Assembly (NCBI GenBank): GCA_964654605.1
Contig: CAZZLW010000045.1
Span: 1-55,564 of the forward strand
DNA length: 55,564 bases
Source: Raineya sp964654605
Lineage (GTDB): Bacteria; Bacteroidota; Bacteroidia; Cytophagales; Thermonemataceae
Direction of reading: 5' to 3'
Shown piece by piece: positions 40,827 to 49,024 of this stretch. Position 1 is the stretch's first letter. Every line of letters starts with the position of its first letter. A model generated the notes under the pieces. It ran no database searches. It saw nothing but the letters and a program-made list of their open reading frames with translations, and was not told where the DNA came from. Position numbers and translations under genes: made by a program.

Positions 40827-41121
40827 AAATCATCTTTTTTGAAGCATTGATGCTCTCAATGAGGTAGGGGTTTCGAAGCGATTTCTCTGTGATTAAATCA
40901 ATTTTTCTATGAAAAAGATTGGATAACTCTTCTTGTAACAGGAAGAAATTGTTTGCATAAGTAGCAAAGTCTAATTTATCATCAAAATCTATCAAAAAAT
41001 CCAAATCACTCTCTTGTGTAAATAAAGGTGTTGTAACTGAACCAAAAACATACATTCGCTTGACACTATACTTCTGGCAGAGCCTTTCAAGTGTTTTCGT
41101 ATGAATGTTGATTATTTCCAT
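40813..41121 (-). CDS. mntA: MntA-like nucleotidyltransferase antitoxin
   Basis: The 102-residue protein is a minimal nucleotidyltransferase with a perfect GSX10DXD motif (G27 S28, D39 and D41: YVFGSVTTPLFTQESDLDFL). MntA proteins adenylylate HepT and so neutralise it. The start lies inside the 3' end of the AtpI-like gene (35-base overlap), so translation may be coupled to it. Order mntA then hepT, both on the minus strand, is standard for this toxin-antitoxin type. Confidence 0.93.
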   Translation of the reverse strand: MEIINIHTKTLERLCQKYSVKRMYVFGSVTTPLFTQESDLDFLIDFDDKLDFATYANNFFLLQEELSNLFHRKIDLITEKSLRNPYLIESINASKKMIYGSE

Positions 41122-41512
41122 CTTCGGTGGTATTTTTTAAGCGTAATTTAATCAATAAACCATAAATCTCAAAACCTACAAAGCAAAAATATAAAACAAA
41201 AAAGGTAACAATAAACCAAAGCGGATAAATAACCCCTTGATAAACAACATAAAACACAACAGCAATGCTCAAAAACATTCGCAGTAGTATAGAGGCAAAG
41301 AAAAAACCTTGAAAAGTTTTAGCATCTTTCTGCAAACCCTGCGAAACAATATAAGTGGTGAGTACAGATTGCAGAGCAAAAAATAAAAGCAAGTACCATT
41401 TGTATTCGTGTAAAATTTTATGGCGTAGCAAAAATTCGTCAATAGCTAAAAAAGATGCTAAAATTAGTGTAAAGATGAGCAAATGATAAACCCCAAACTT
41501 CTTATTTTTCAC
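41087..41512 (-). CDS. AtpI-like four-helix membrane protein with altered C-terminus
   Basis: The 141-residue protein has four membrane helices (about 10-25, 37-55, 68-88, 96-118) and sits where Bacteroidota carry an AtpI/AtpZ-type assembly gene before atpB. The start is GTG (41510-41512), overlapping the upstream small gene by 11 bases. The 40-bp repeat copy (41153-41192) lies in the codons for FVGFEIYGLL. The tail after it (IKLRLKNTTEDGNNQHSYENT) appears to come from the inserted mntA-hepT cassette; a probable original tail survives at 40422-40448. Confidence 0.75.
   Translation of the reverse strand: MKNKKFGVYHLLIFTLILASFLAIDEFLLRHKILHEYKWYLLLFFALQSVLTTYIVSQGLQKDAKTFQGFFFASILLRMFLSIAVVFYVVYQGVIYPLWFIVTFFVLYFCFVGFEIYGLLIKLRLKNTTEDGNNQHSYENT
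41153..41192. repeat. 40-bp direct repeat, copy 2 (upstream border of MntA-HepT cassette)
   Basis: Identical to 40449-40488; spacing 704 bases. This copy is inside the AtpI-like coding sequence. The flanking bases beyond 40 are partly similar too (7 of 11 on the cassette-distal side), consistent with a reconstituted gene end. Confidence 0.95.
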
Positions 41513-41711
41513 TTTTTTTTGATTTTGACTTCAAGTGGCGGAGTTTTTTGTCATCAACGTATTTATCTAAAAACTCGTTGATTTTCTCTATATCTAATGT
41601 GGAAACTATCTCGCCAAAGGCATTGATGCGAATATCAAAGCCTTCCAAGTCTTTATGAACACGGGGCTTAGATGTTTCCTTTTCGGTATCTGTTTTTTTC
41701 TTGCGAGGCAT
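41502..41711 (-). CDS. Small conserved protein upstream of the AtpI-like gene
   Basis: The 69-residue protein is highly charged: a Lys-rich N-terminus, LEGFDIRINAFGEIVSTLDIEKINEFLD in the middle, and a Lys/Ser-rich tail. A similar small protein (GFDI.INxFGEI) is commonly encoded before the F0 genes of Bacteroidota (from memory). It has no membrane segment. Its exact role is unknown. First gene of the operon. Confidence 0.72.
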   Translation of the reverse strand: MPRKKKTDTEKETSKPRVHKDLEGFDIRINAFGEIVSTLDIEKINEFLDKYVDDKKLRHLKSKSKKSEK

Positions 41712-41712
41712 T

Positions 41713-41757
41713 AAAGTTCAAAGGTTTTAGGTTTGAAAAGTTTAATAGTTTGAATAT
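41713..41757. other. GTTTGAA-type repeat words before the F0 operon
   Basis: The gap to scpB contains variants GTTCAAAGG, GGTTTGAA, AGTTTAA and AGTTTGAA, like those near 20803 and 24053. No clear promoter box for the minus strand is seen here. Confidence 0.35.
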
Positions 41758-41768
41758 TTGTAAAAATT

Positions 41769-42329
41769 TTACTCTGCTATGTCACCAATGATATTTTCAT
41801 CGGGGCTTATATCTTTGGGCTGGGGCAAATCTTTAAGACTATTGATGCCAAAATAATCCATAAATTTTTCGCTTGTACCATAAAGCAGAGGTCTGCCAAC
41901 TGCATCAGATTTCCCCTTTATTACCAAAAGTTCTTTTTCCAAAAGTTTTTGAATTGCATAATCGCTATTCACCCCCCTAATTTGCTCAATTTCTGTTTTG
42001 GTAATAGGCTGTTTGTATGCTACAATGGCAAGCGTTTCTAAAGCGGCATTTGAAAGACGCTTTTTAGATTTTTGTTTGAGTAAAATACTAATACTCGACT
42101 GATACGCAGGCTTTGTAAGAAACTGATAACCACCGCCCATTTGGTAAATCTGAAAGGCATAAATATCCTGCTCGTACTTTTGTTGGAGTTTTTCTATGGC
42201 TTCAAGAATGTTCTCTTCGGGAATATCTGCTTCAAACATTTCTACAAGGCAGTTTTGTATCTCTTTGGCAGAAATTGGCTCAGCAGATACAAAAATAAGT
42301 GCCTCAATATGGTTTTGCAGAAAATCCAT
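41769..42329 (-). CDS. scpB: Segregation and condensation protein B
   Basis: The 186-residue protein has two winged-helix domains, as expected. LQNHIEALIFVSAEPIS is the typical start and RLSNAALETLAIVAYKQPITKTEIEQIRGVNSDYAIQKLLEKELL (about 90-134) is the highly conserved centre. ScpB dimers bind ScpA and the SMC ATPase to condense chromosomes. Length is normal. Confidence 0.95.
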   Translation of the reverse strand: MDFLQNHIEALIFVSAEPISAKEIQNCLVEMFEADIPEENILEAIEKLQQKYEQDIYAFQIYQMGGGYQFLTKPAYQSSISILLKQKSKKRLSNAALETLAIVAYKQPITKTEIEQIRGVNSDYAIQKLLEKELLVIKGKSDAVGRPLLYGTSEKFMDYFGINSLKDLPQPKDISPDENIIGDIAE

Positions 42330-42370
42330 TACATTAGGTCAGACTTTATGTAATCAAATAGGTGCAAATA

Positions 42371-42796
42371 TTATTTTTTTGCCATTTTGGCTTCAATAGA
42401 ATGTTGTGTATGCGGCACTATCAGAAGTCTTTCGCGAGGAATGAGCTTGCCTGTATCAATGCAGATACCATAAGTGCCATTCTTGATACGGATAAGTGCC
42501 ATTTCCAACTGCTGAATAAATTTCTGCTGACGAGCCGCCAGTTGTGTAAGATTTTCTTTTTCCAAAGTATCCGAACCATCTTCCATAAGTTTAGAATTGC
42601 CCGCAGTGGCATCGGTGCCAGGGTCGTTTTTACGTGTGAGCGATTCTTTAAGCTCGGCAAGTTCTTGCTTGGCTTGTTCCAATTTTTTGAGTATCAGTTC
42701 CTCAAACTCTTTGAGTTCCTCCTCTGTATAGCGGGTTTTCTCTACTACTTCGGTAGTTTTGCCGTTGTTGTTTTTAGTTGTTTTGGTCTTGCTCAT
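42371..42796 (-). CDS. DksA/TraR-family protein with one-cysteine motif
   Basis: The 141-residue protein has a Lys/Thr-rich N-terminus, a coiled coil (about 23-100) and the C-terminal segment NGTYGICIDTGKLIPRERLLIVPHTQHSIEAK. In classical DksA this region holds four zinc cysteines; only one Cys remains, which is usual in the Bacteroidota branch. It probably binds the RNA polymerase secondary channel. Divergent from mfd, with its own promoter. Confidence 0.9.
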   Translation of the reverse strand: MSKTKTTKNNNGKTTEVVEKTRYTEEELKEFEELILKKLEQAKQELAELKESLTRKNDPGTDATAGNSKLMEDGSDTLEKENLTQLAARQQKFIQQLEMALIRIKNGTYGICIDTGKLIPRERLLIVPHTQHSIEAKMAKK

Positions 42797-42824
42797 AAGG
42801 AAAGGGGGCTTAAAAATTTTGGTG

Positions 42825-42856
42825 CAAAATTAGAAAATTTCTTACAATAGAGCAAT
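42825..42856 (-). promoter_or_regulatory. Promoter of the DksA-like gene
   Basis: On the minus strand ATTG (42853-42856) is 20 bases from TAATTTTG (42825-42832), 28 bases before the ATG. Confidence 0.6.
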
Positions 42857-42864
42857 AAAACCGA

Positions 42865-42897
42865 ATTGTTTTTTCGTTTGTTTTGTCGTTATATTTG
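42865..42897 (+). promoter_or_regulatory. Promoter of mfd
   Basis: ATTG (42865-42868) is spaced 21 bases from TATATTTG (42890-42897). The ATG at 42912 follows closely, giving a very short leader. It is back-to-back with the DksA-like promoter. Confidence 0.6.
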
Positions 42898-42911
42898 TAA
42901 AAATTTTCCTG

Positions 42912-45900
42912 ATGAAAACTTCTGATTTCCTACAACTCTATCAGAACGAGCCTCTTTTTCAGACCTTTCTTCACTACCTAAAAAATCACAAGCGTCTGCA
43001 AATCAGAGGTTTGCAGGGGAGCATTGATTCTATTTGGGCGGCAATGTGTGCACTAAACGAGCCTGAACGCAATCATATATTTATTTTGCAAGATAGAGAG
43101 GAAGCCTCTTATTTTCTCAACGACCTACAAAACCTTTTGAATGCTCAACAAGATGTGCTTTTTTTTCCCACTTCTTACAAAAAACCTTATCATTATGAGG
43201 AAATAGAAAATGCCAATGTATTAGAACGCTCCGAGGTGCTGAATGCCTTTTCACAACAAAGTAAAGAAAATTCTCCCTTACGCCCCAAAAATAGTATCTC
43301 CGAGAAAGGAATTTTGGTAGTTACGTACCCTGAAGCTCTTTCCGAAAAAGTGGTCAATCGTAAAACACTTTTAGAACACACCTTTTCTGCCAAAGTAGGC
43401 GATACGATAGACTTGGACTTTTTAAGCGAAATTCTGATTGAATACGACTTTGAAAAAACTGATTTTGTGTATGAAGCAGGGCAATTTGCTATTCGTGGAG
43501 GCATTGTAGATGTGTTCTCCTTTGCAAGCGAACTGCCTTATCGTATAGAGCTTTTCGGCGAAACCATTGAAAGCATACGCTTTTTTAATCCCGAAACGCA
43601 GCTTTCCGAGCAAAATTGTGAGCAATTGGTAATTGTACCCAATACCCAAACCAAATTATTACACACCACCCGTGAAAGTTTTTTGGAGTTTATATCTGCT
43701 GAAAACACCACTATTTGGCTCAAAAATGTAGTGCTTTGTTTGGAAGTAATTGAAAAATGCTTTCAAAAAGTGCAAGCCAATTTTGAATTTATCCTGAATA
43801 GTACGCACCAAACCCAAGTGATTGCCAGCCCCGAAGTGCTTTTTGAAACCAGAAGCAGTTTTTTGGAAAAACTGCAAAATTTTGCCTGTGTAGAGTTTGG
43901 TAGGAGTTTTTATTTTCCCAGTGCCCAGTCGCTTGAATACAAAACCCAAATCCAACCTTCTTTCAACAAAGATTTTCAGCTACTTGCCGATACCCTTGAA
44001 AAATACCAATTCAAAGGCTTTACAAATATTATTGCTTCGGATAGCATCAAGCAAACAGAGCGTTTGAGAAGCATCTTTGAGGAAATCAAACCTAATCTAA
44101 AATTTCAGAATTTACCCATCGCTCTGCGAGAAGGTTTTGTAGATGAAAACAATCGTATAGTCTGCTTCACTGACCACCAGATATTTGAACGCTACTACCG
44201 CTATAAGCTCAAAACACACTTTACAAAATCTAAATCACTGACTTTAAGAGAGCTACAAACACTCAAACCCGGCGACTATGTAGTGCATATCAATTATGGT
44301 GTAGGGCGTTTTGCGGGGCTTGTGAAGCAAGAAGTAAATGGCAATATTCAGGAGGCTGTTCGAATAGTGTATCGTGATAATGATGTACTTTACGTGAATG
44401 TTCATTCTTTGCATAAAATTTCACGTTATACGGCTTCGGAGGGCAAAGAACCTACTTTAAGCAAACTCGGCAGTCCTGAATGGGAAAATAAGAAAGCCAA
44501 AGTTAAAAAGAAAGTCAAAGATATTGCCAAGGAACTTATCAGTTTGTATGCGAAGCGAAAAGTTTCGCAGGGTTTTGCCTTCGGCAAAGATGACTTTTTG
44601 CAGGCAGAGCTTGAAAGCTCTTTTATTTATGAAGATACCCCCGACCAAGCCCGAGCTACTGCCGAAGTGAAAAATGATATGGAAGCCCCCAACCCAATGG
44701 ATAGGCTTGTTTGTGGAGATGTTGGCTTTGGTAAAACAGAAATTGCTATTCGTGCCGCCTTCAAAGCTGTATGCAATGGCAAGCAGGTTGCTGTTTTAGT
44801 GCCTACTACGATTTTGGCAATGCAACATTTTCGCACTTTTTCGGAGCGTTTGCTTCGCTTTCCTTGTCGTGTGGAGTATATCAATCGTTTTCGTAGCCAA
44901 AAAGAAATCAAAGAAATTTTGCAAGAAGTTGCCAGCGGCAAAGTAGATATTCTCATTGGTACGCACCGTATTCTCAATGATGACGTAAAATTCAAAGATT
45001 TGGGGCTATTTATCATTGATGAAGAGCAGAAATTTGGGGTAAAAGATAAAGAAAAACTGCGTGAAAAGCGATTCAACATTGATACACTCACACTTACGGC
45101 TACGCCTATTCCCCGAACTTTGCATTTTTCGCTAATGGGAGCAAGAGATTTGTCGGTTATCAATACCCCCCCGCCTAATCGTCAGCCTGTAAGTACGCAG
45201 ATAGTTGTATTTAAGGAAGATTTAATTCGTGATGCCATTCATAGTGAATTACGTAGAGGCGGACAAGTATTTTTTGTACATAATCGGGTGCAAGATATTG
45301 AAAGTGTCGGCAATCTGATTCTGAAACTTGTTCCTGATGCTCGAATAGGCATTGCTCACGGACAAATGGAAGGTAGTCTTTTAGAAAAAACGATGCTTCG
45401 TTTCATTGAAGGCGATTATGATATTTTGCTTTCCACAAATATCATTGAGTCGGGTTTGGATATTCCTAATGCTAATACTATTATTATCAACAATGCTCAC
45501 ACTTTTGGACTTTCAGATTTGCACCAAATGCGAGGACGTGTAGGACGTTCCAATAAAAAAGCCTTTTGCTACCTTGTTATTCCTTCAATGCTTTCGCTTA
45601 CCAAAGATGCCCAAAAACGCCTCAAAACATTAGAGGAGTTTTCAGAATTAGGTGATGGTTTCAAAGTGGCTATGCGAGATTTAGATATTAGAGGAGCGGG
45701 TAATCTTTTGGGAGCAGAACAAAGCGGTTTTATCAATGATTTAGGCTTTGAGGCTTATCATAAAATTCTTGACGAAGCTATCCAAGAACTTAAAGAAAGT
45801 GAATTCAAAGAGCTTTTTTTCAAAGAAATTTCCACCAAAGAATTGCTTACCGATTGCGTTATTGAAACAGACCTTTCGTTGCGTATCCCTGATGATTATG

Positions 45901-46295
45901 TGCAAAGTATTACCGAAAGACTTTCTCTTTACAACGAACTGGATAATGTAAAAGATGAAAATGAGTTGCAAAAGTTTGCTGAAAAATTACAAGACCGCTT
46001 TGGCAAAATTCCTGTGGAAGTAGAAGACTTGATGCAAAGTGTGCGTTTGCGATGGCTTGCTGAAAAAATTGGATTTGAAAAACTTTCGTTGAAATCAAGC
46101 ACGCTGAAAGGGCAATTTCCTTCGGCAGAAAAACAAGAATATTACCAATCGGATAGGTTTGGTAAAGTGATTGAATATTTGCAAAAAAATCCTAAATCTT
46201 TCCGTCTGAAAGAAATAAACCACAAACAATTGCTCATCGCCGAAAACATAAACACCATACAACAAGCCATAGAACTGCTCAAAAATCTTTGCTGA
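42912..46295 (+). CDS. mfd: Transcription-repair coupling factor Mfd
   Basis: The 1127-residue protein displaces stalled RNA polymerase and recruits UvrA. Visible parts are the UvrB-homology region (about 1-330), the RNA-polymerase-interacting CarD-like domain (LKPGDYVVHINYGVGRFAGL, about 455-475), helicase motifs (Walker A GDVGFGKTEIA near 600, DEEQ box IIDEEQKFGVKDKEKL, TLTATPIPRTLHFSLMGARD) and QMRGRVGRSNKKAF, then the C-terminal TRCF domain. Complete and of normal length. Confidence 0.97.
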   Translation: MKTSDFLQLYQNEPLFQTFLHYLKNHKRLQIRGLQGSIDSIWAAMCALNEPERNHIFILQDREEASYFLNDLQNLLNAQQDVLFFPTSYKKPYHYEEIENANVLERSEVLNAFSQQSKENSPLRPKNSISEKGILVVTYPEALSEKVVNRKTLLEHTFSAKVGDTIDLDFLSEILIEYDFEKTDFVYEAGQFAIRGGIVDVFSFASELPYRIELFGETIESIRFFNPETQLSEQNCEQLVIVPNTQTKLLHTTRESFLEFISAENTTIWLKNVVLCLEVIEKCFQKVQANFEFILNSTHQTQVIASPEVLFETRSSFLEKLQNFACVEFGRSFYFPSAQSLEYKTQIQPSFNKDFQLLADTLEKYQFKGFTNIIASDSIKQTERLRSIFEEIKPNLKFQNLPIALREGFVDENNRIVCFTDHQIFERYYRYKLKTHFTKSKSLTLRELQTLKPGDYVVHINYGVGRFAGLVKQEVNGNIQEAVRIVYRDNDVLYVNVHSLHKISRYTASEGKEPTLSKLGSPEWENKKAKVKKKVKDIAKELISLYAKRKVSQGFAFGKDDFLQAELESSFIYEDTPDQARATAEVKNDMEAPNPMDRLVCGDVGFGKTEIAIRAAFKAVCNGKQVAVLVPTTILAMQHFRTFSERLLRFPCRVEYINRFRSQKEIKEILQEVASGKVDILIGTHRILNDDVKFKDLGLFIIDEEQKFGVKDKEKLREKRFNIDTLTLTATPIPRTLHFSLMGARDLSVINTPPPNRQPVSTQIVVFKEDLIRDAIHSELRRGGQVFFVHNRVQDIESVGNLILKLVPDARIGIAHGQMEGSLLEKTMLRFIEGDYDILLSTNIIESGLDIPNANTIIINNAHTFGLSDLHQMRGRVGRSNKKAFCYLVIPSMLSLTKDAQKRLKTLEEFSELGDGFKVAMRDLDIRGAGNLLGAEQSGFINDLGFEAYHKILDEAIQELKESEFKELFFKEISTKELLTDCVIETDLSLRIPDDYVQSITERLSLYNELDNVKDENELQKFAEKLQDRFGKIPVEVEDLMQSVRLRWLAEKIGFEKLSLKSSTLKGQFPSAEKQEYYQSDRFGKVIEYLQKNPKSFRLKEINHKQLLIAENINTIQQAIELLKNLC

Positions 46296-46318
46296 AATAT
46301 ATTTTTTACATATTTTTG
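46288..46318 (+). promoter_or_regulatory. Promoter of the restriction-modification pair
   Basis: TTTG (46288-46291) overlaps the end of mfd and is separated by 19 bases from TATTTTTG (46311-46318), an exact consensus match, 20 bases before the methyltransferase ATG. Confidence 0.65.
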
Positions 46319-46338
46319 CCAAAGTAAAGCAAATTTGT

Positions 46339-47349
46339 ATGCAAACTAATAAAATTCTGTTGGGAGATAGCCTAGAAATTTTAAGAAGTTGGGAAAAAGA
46401 AACTATTGATTTGGTAATCACCTCTCCGCCGTATTTTCAACAGAGAAATTATGGAAATGCAAGTATAGGAATAGGTAATGAGGAAACTCAACATAAATAT
46501 TTAGAAAAAATTTTGGCTGTTTTTTTCGAATGTGTAAGAGTATTGAAACCATCTGGAAGTATAGTTTTTAATTTAGGTGATAAATATATTGACGGAGGTT
46601 TATCATTGCTACCTTACAGGTTCGCCATCGCCGCTATTGAAAGTAAGAAGGTATTTTTAGTGAATCAAGTTACTTGGTCAAAACTCAATCCAACTCCTCG
46701 TCAGGATAAAAGAAAACTTGTACAAGCAGCGGAGCCATTTTTTATATTTGCAAAAAGTAAAGAATATTATTTTGATTTGGATAGTTATTTGTCTCATTTG
46801 GACAAAGCTAGTAAAATAGGTAAAAATAAACCTACAGAAAAGTTAGGCAAACAGTACTATGAACTAATAGAAAAATCTGAATTGAGTAGAGAACAAAAAG
46901 AAAAGGCATTGAAGGCTTTACAAGATGCTATTTTAGCCGTACATAATGGAGAGATTGAAAGTTTTAGAATGAAAATTAGGGGTATCCATAAAGAAGCCTA
47001 TGGAGGAATGGAAGGGGGCAGAAATAATCAAATCCGTAATAATGGCTTTACAATTATTAAGCTATTAGGCAATAGATTAAAGAAAGATATCATTGAGTGC
47101 CCTGTTGAAACAGATAAAGATAATGCTCACCCCGCTATTTATCCTTTGTATATTGTCCAAGAACTTATCAAACTTTTAAGTAAGGAAGGCTCTATTGTTT
47201 TAGACCCTTTCTGTGGTAGCGGTACTACGTGTTTAGCGGCTAAAAAATTAAATAGACATTATATTGGTATCGAAATAAATCCCGATTATGTAAATTTAGC
47301 AAAGCGAAGATTACAAACATTAGATTTTAGCCAAGAACTATTTCTATGA
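46339..47349 (+). CDS. Type II DNA methyltransferase (beta-class, SPPY)
   Basis: The 336-residue enzyme has the catalytic motif SPPY at residues 29-32 (DLVITSPPYFQQRNYG) and the SAM loop DPFCGSGTTCLAAKKL near the C-terminus (about 289), the beta-class order. SPPY is most common in N4-cytosine enzymes, though some N6-adenine ones share it. The stop overlaps the next ATG by 4 bases, so modification and restriction are coupled. Codon use is more AT-rich than in mfd or mreD. Confidence 0.92.
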   Translation: MQTNKILLGDSLEILRSWEKETIDLVITSPPYFQQRNYGNASIGIGNEETQHKYLEKILAVFFECVRVLKPSGSIVFNLGDKYIDGGLSLLPYRFAIAAIESKKVFLVNQVTWSKLNPTPRQDKRKLVQAAEPFFIFAKSKEYYFDLDSYLSHLDKASKIGKNKPTEKLGKQYYELIEKSELSREQKEKALKALQDAILAVHNGEIESFRMKIRGIHKEAYGGMEGGRNNQIRNNGFTIIKLLGNRLKKDIIECPVETDKDNAHPAIYPLYIVQELIKLLSKEGSIVLDPFCGSGTTCLAAKKLNRHYIGIEINPDYVNLAKRRLQTLDFSQELFL

Positions 47350-48488
47350 ACAACGCCAAAGAGATTTTAGAAAAGGCTTACCGACTAGCTCAAGAAGGAA
47401 ATTGCAATGAAGTTCCCTCACAAACTCAACAAGACATAGACTGCTTAATAAATAATATTGAAAATAGTAAGTCGTTAGTTTCAGCCCTCATTACAAGTCT
47501 GCTTAAAAAAATTCTTGAACCTAATCAAGATATTCGCTTACATAGAGCAGATTTTGAAAACGGCTATTCTGCAAGAATGCTTGATACGAAAATAACAACA
47601 CCATTCTTGAAAGAAAAATTTCCACGTTATGCAAACAAAGAAACAGCATTTCTCACCTTAGCTATCAGAGAGAAAATTGCTTGGACAAAAAAAGATGGCA
47701 AAAACTTAAAAATTAGAAATAAAGAACTGAAAGAGGCATTTCTAAATATTTTTGAGCAAATAGAAATCCACCAAGCCAACCCTTGGACGTACTTATGTTA
47801 CATTTTCACTAAACTTATATCACTATCAAACAACGAATTGCAGAGTTTTACACTAATACCTCATAATGAACTGAAAAAAGAAAGAAATATCAATATCTAT
47901 TTGATTGTCAATATACTAAAAGATTTATTTAAGGAGAAGCAAAGTTCTCGTTTGCCAGTAATTGCTGTTTATTCCATCTATGAAATCTTAATGCCAAAAT
48001 TAGAAAGATTCAAAGACAAGAAATTACTACCCTTACAAGTGCATACATCGTCAGACAAGCATACACTAGGAGATATTGAAATTTATTCCTCTCAAAATAC
48101 ACCTTTTGAAATTGTAGAAGTTAAGCATAACATACCCATTGATAAATATATGGTGCTTGACTTGCTAAAGAAGATTGGTAAAACTCCTATAAATCGCTAT
48201 TATTTACTCACAACTTTTGAATCTACTTTTCAAGACAAGCAATCAGAACAAGAAATTGTGAAGTATATTGCTGATATTTATCAAAAAACAGGAGTGGATA
48301 TTATTGTAAACGGAATTATTAGCTCTTTGAAATACTACTTGCGTTTTGTAGACCACTATGACGAGTTCATCAGAACTTTTACAGAAAACTTATTTTATGA
48401 TGCTCAAAATTCAACAGATGTAAAAAAGTTTCATTTGAAAAAATGGCAGGAAATATTACAGAAATACAGAATTGCAGAGTCAGATTAA
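47346..48488 (+). CDS. Probable Type II restriction endonuclease (PD-(D/E)XK)
   Basis: The 380-residue protein has a candidate PD-(D/E)XK site: D243 (LGDIEIYSS) and E258-V-K260 (FEIVEVKHN). The N-terminal part (SLVSALITSLLKKILEP...LHRADFENGYSARMLDTKITTPFLKE) resembles the layout of SacI-family enzymes, from memory. It overlaps the methyltransferase by 4 bases and so is the likely cognate nuclease. The recognition site is not predictable here. The gene is AT-rich relative to neighbours, which suggests transfer. Confidence 0.83.
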   Translation: MNNAKEILEKAYRLAQEGNCNEVPSQTQQDIDCLINNIENSKSLVSALITSLLKKILEPNQDIRLHRADFENGYSARMLDTKITTPFLKEKFPRYANKETAFLTLAIREKIAWTKKDGKNLKIRNKELKEAFLNIFEQIEIHQANPWTYLCYIFTKLISLSNNELQSFTLIPHNELKKERNINIYLIVNILKDLFKEKQSSRLPVIAVYSIYEILMPKLERFKDKKLLPLQVHTSSDKHTLGDIEIYSSQNTPFEIVEVKHNIPIDKYMVLDLLKKIGKTPINRYYLLTTFESTFQDKQSEQEIVKYIADIYQKTGVDIIVNGIISSLKYYLRFVDHYDEFIRTFTENLFYDAQNSTDVKKFHLKKWQEILQKYRIAESD

Positions 48489-48505
48489 TAGTATTTTAAC
48501 TTTCA

Positions 48506-49024
48506 ATGAATAAAAATCTCATCAATTCCATTGTAGCCTTTGTGGGTTATTTTTTGTTTCACGTTTTTGTAGCACGCAAAATGTATTTGGGTGGCGTGGC
48601 TTTCAATTATGTGTATGTGGGCTATTTGCTTACGCTCAATCCGTCTATTACCAAAAGTCAGTCTTTGCTGGTAGCCTTTTCAATGGGCTTGCTCATAGAT
48701 TGGTTTGAATACTCTCCGGGCATACACGCTTCGGCTTGTGTATTTTTGGCTTTCATAAGACCTTACCTGATAGGTCTGCTTGCGGCACGCACACGCATAG
48801 ACGTAGAAGAAATCCGAGAAATTTCTATCCGAGAAATAGATTTTGTAAATTTCGTATTGTATGCAAATCTGCTAATTTTGTTTCACCATTTTATTGTGTT
48901 TTCGTTGGAGGCTTGGACAAGCAAACTCTTGTGGCTAACCTTGCAAAAAACCTTTTTTAGCACTATTTTTACACTAATTTCTGTGATTTTGGTGCAATAT
49001 TTATTCTTTTCAAGCAAACGATAA
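48506..49024 (+). CDS. mreD: Rod shape-determining protein MreD
   Basis: The 172-residue membrane protein has about five helices (about 5-20, 30-50, 55-75, 78-98, 122-170) and fits MreD by position and pattern (SLLVAFSMGLLIDWFEYSPGIHASACVFLAFIRPYLI). It works with MreB/C, PBP2 and RodA in side-wall growth. mreB/mreC are not in the window. The stop overlaps the PBP2 start by 1 base. Confidence 0.88.
   Translation: MNKNLINSIVAFVGYFLFHVFVARKMYLGGVAFNYVYVGYLLTLNPSITKSQSLLVAFSMGLLIDWFEYSPGIHASACVFLAFIRPYLIGLLAARTRIDVEEIREISIREIDFVNFVLYANLLILFHHFIVFSLEAWTSKLLWLTLQKTFFSTIFTLISVILVQYLFFSSKR

Noticed and set aside
40449..41192. Interpretation of the 40-bp repeats as a transposon target-site duplication
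   Set aside because: Forty bases is far longer than usual target duplications, there are no terminal inverted repeats and no transposase.
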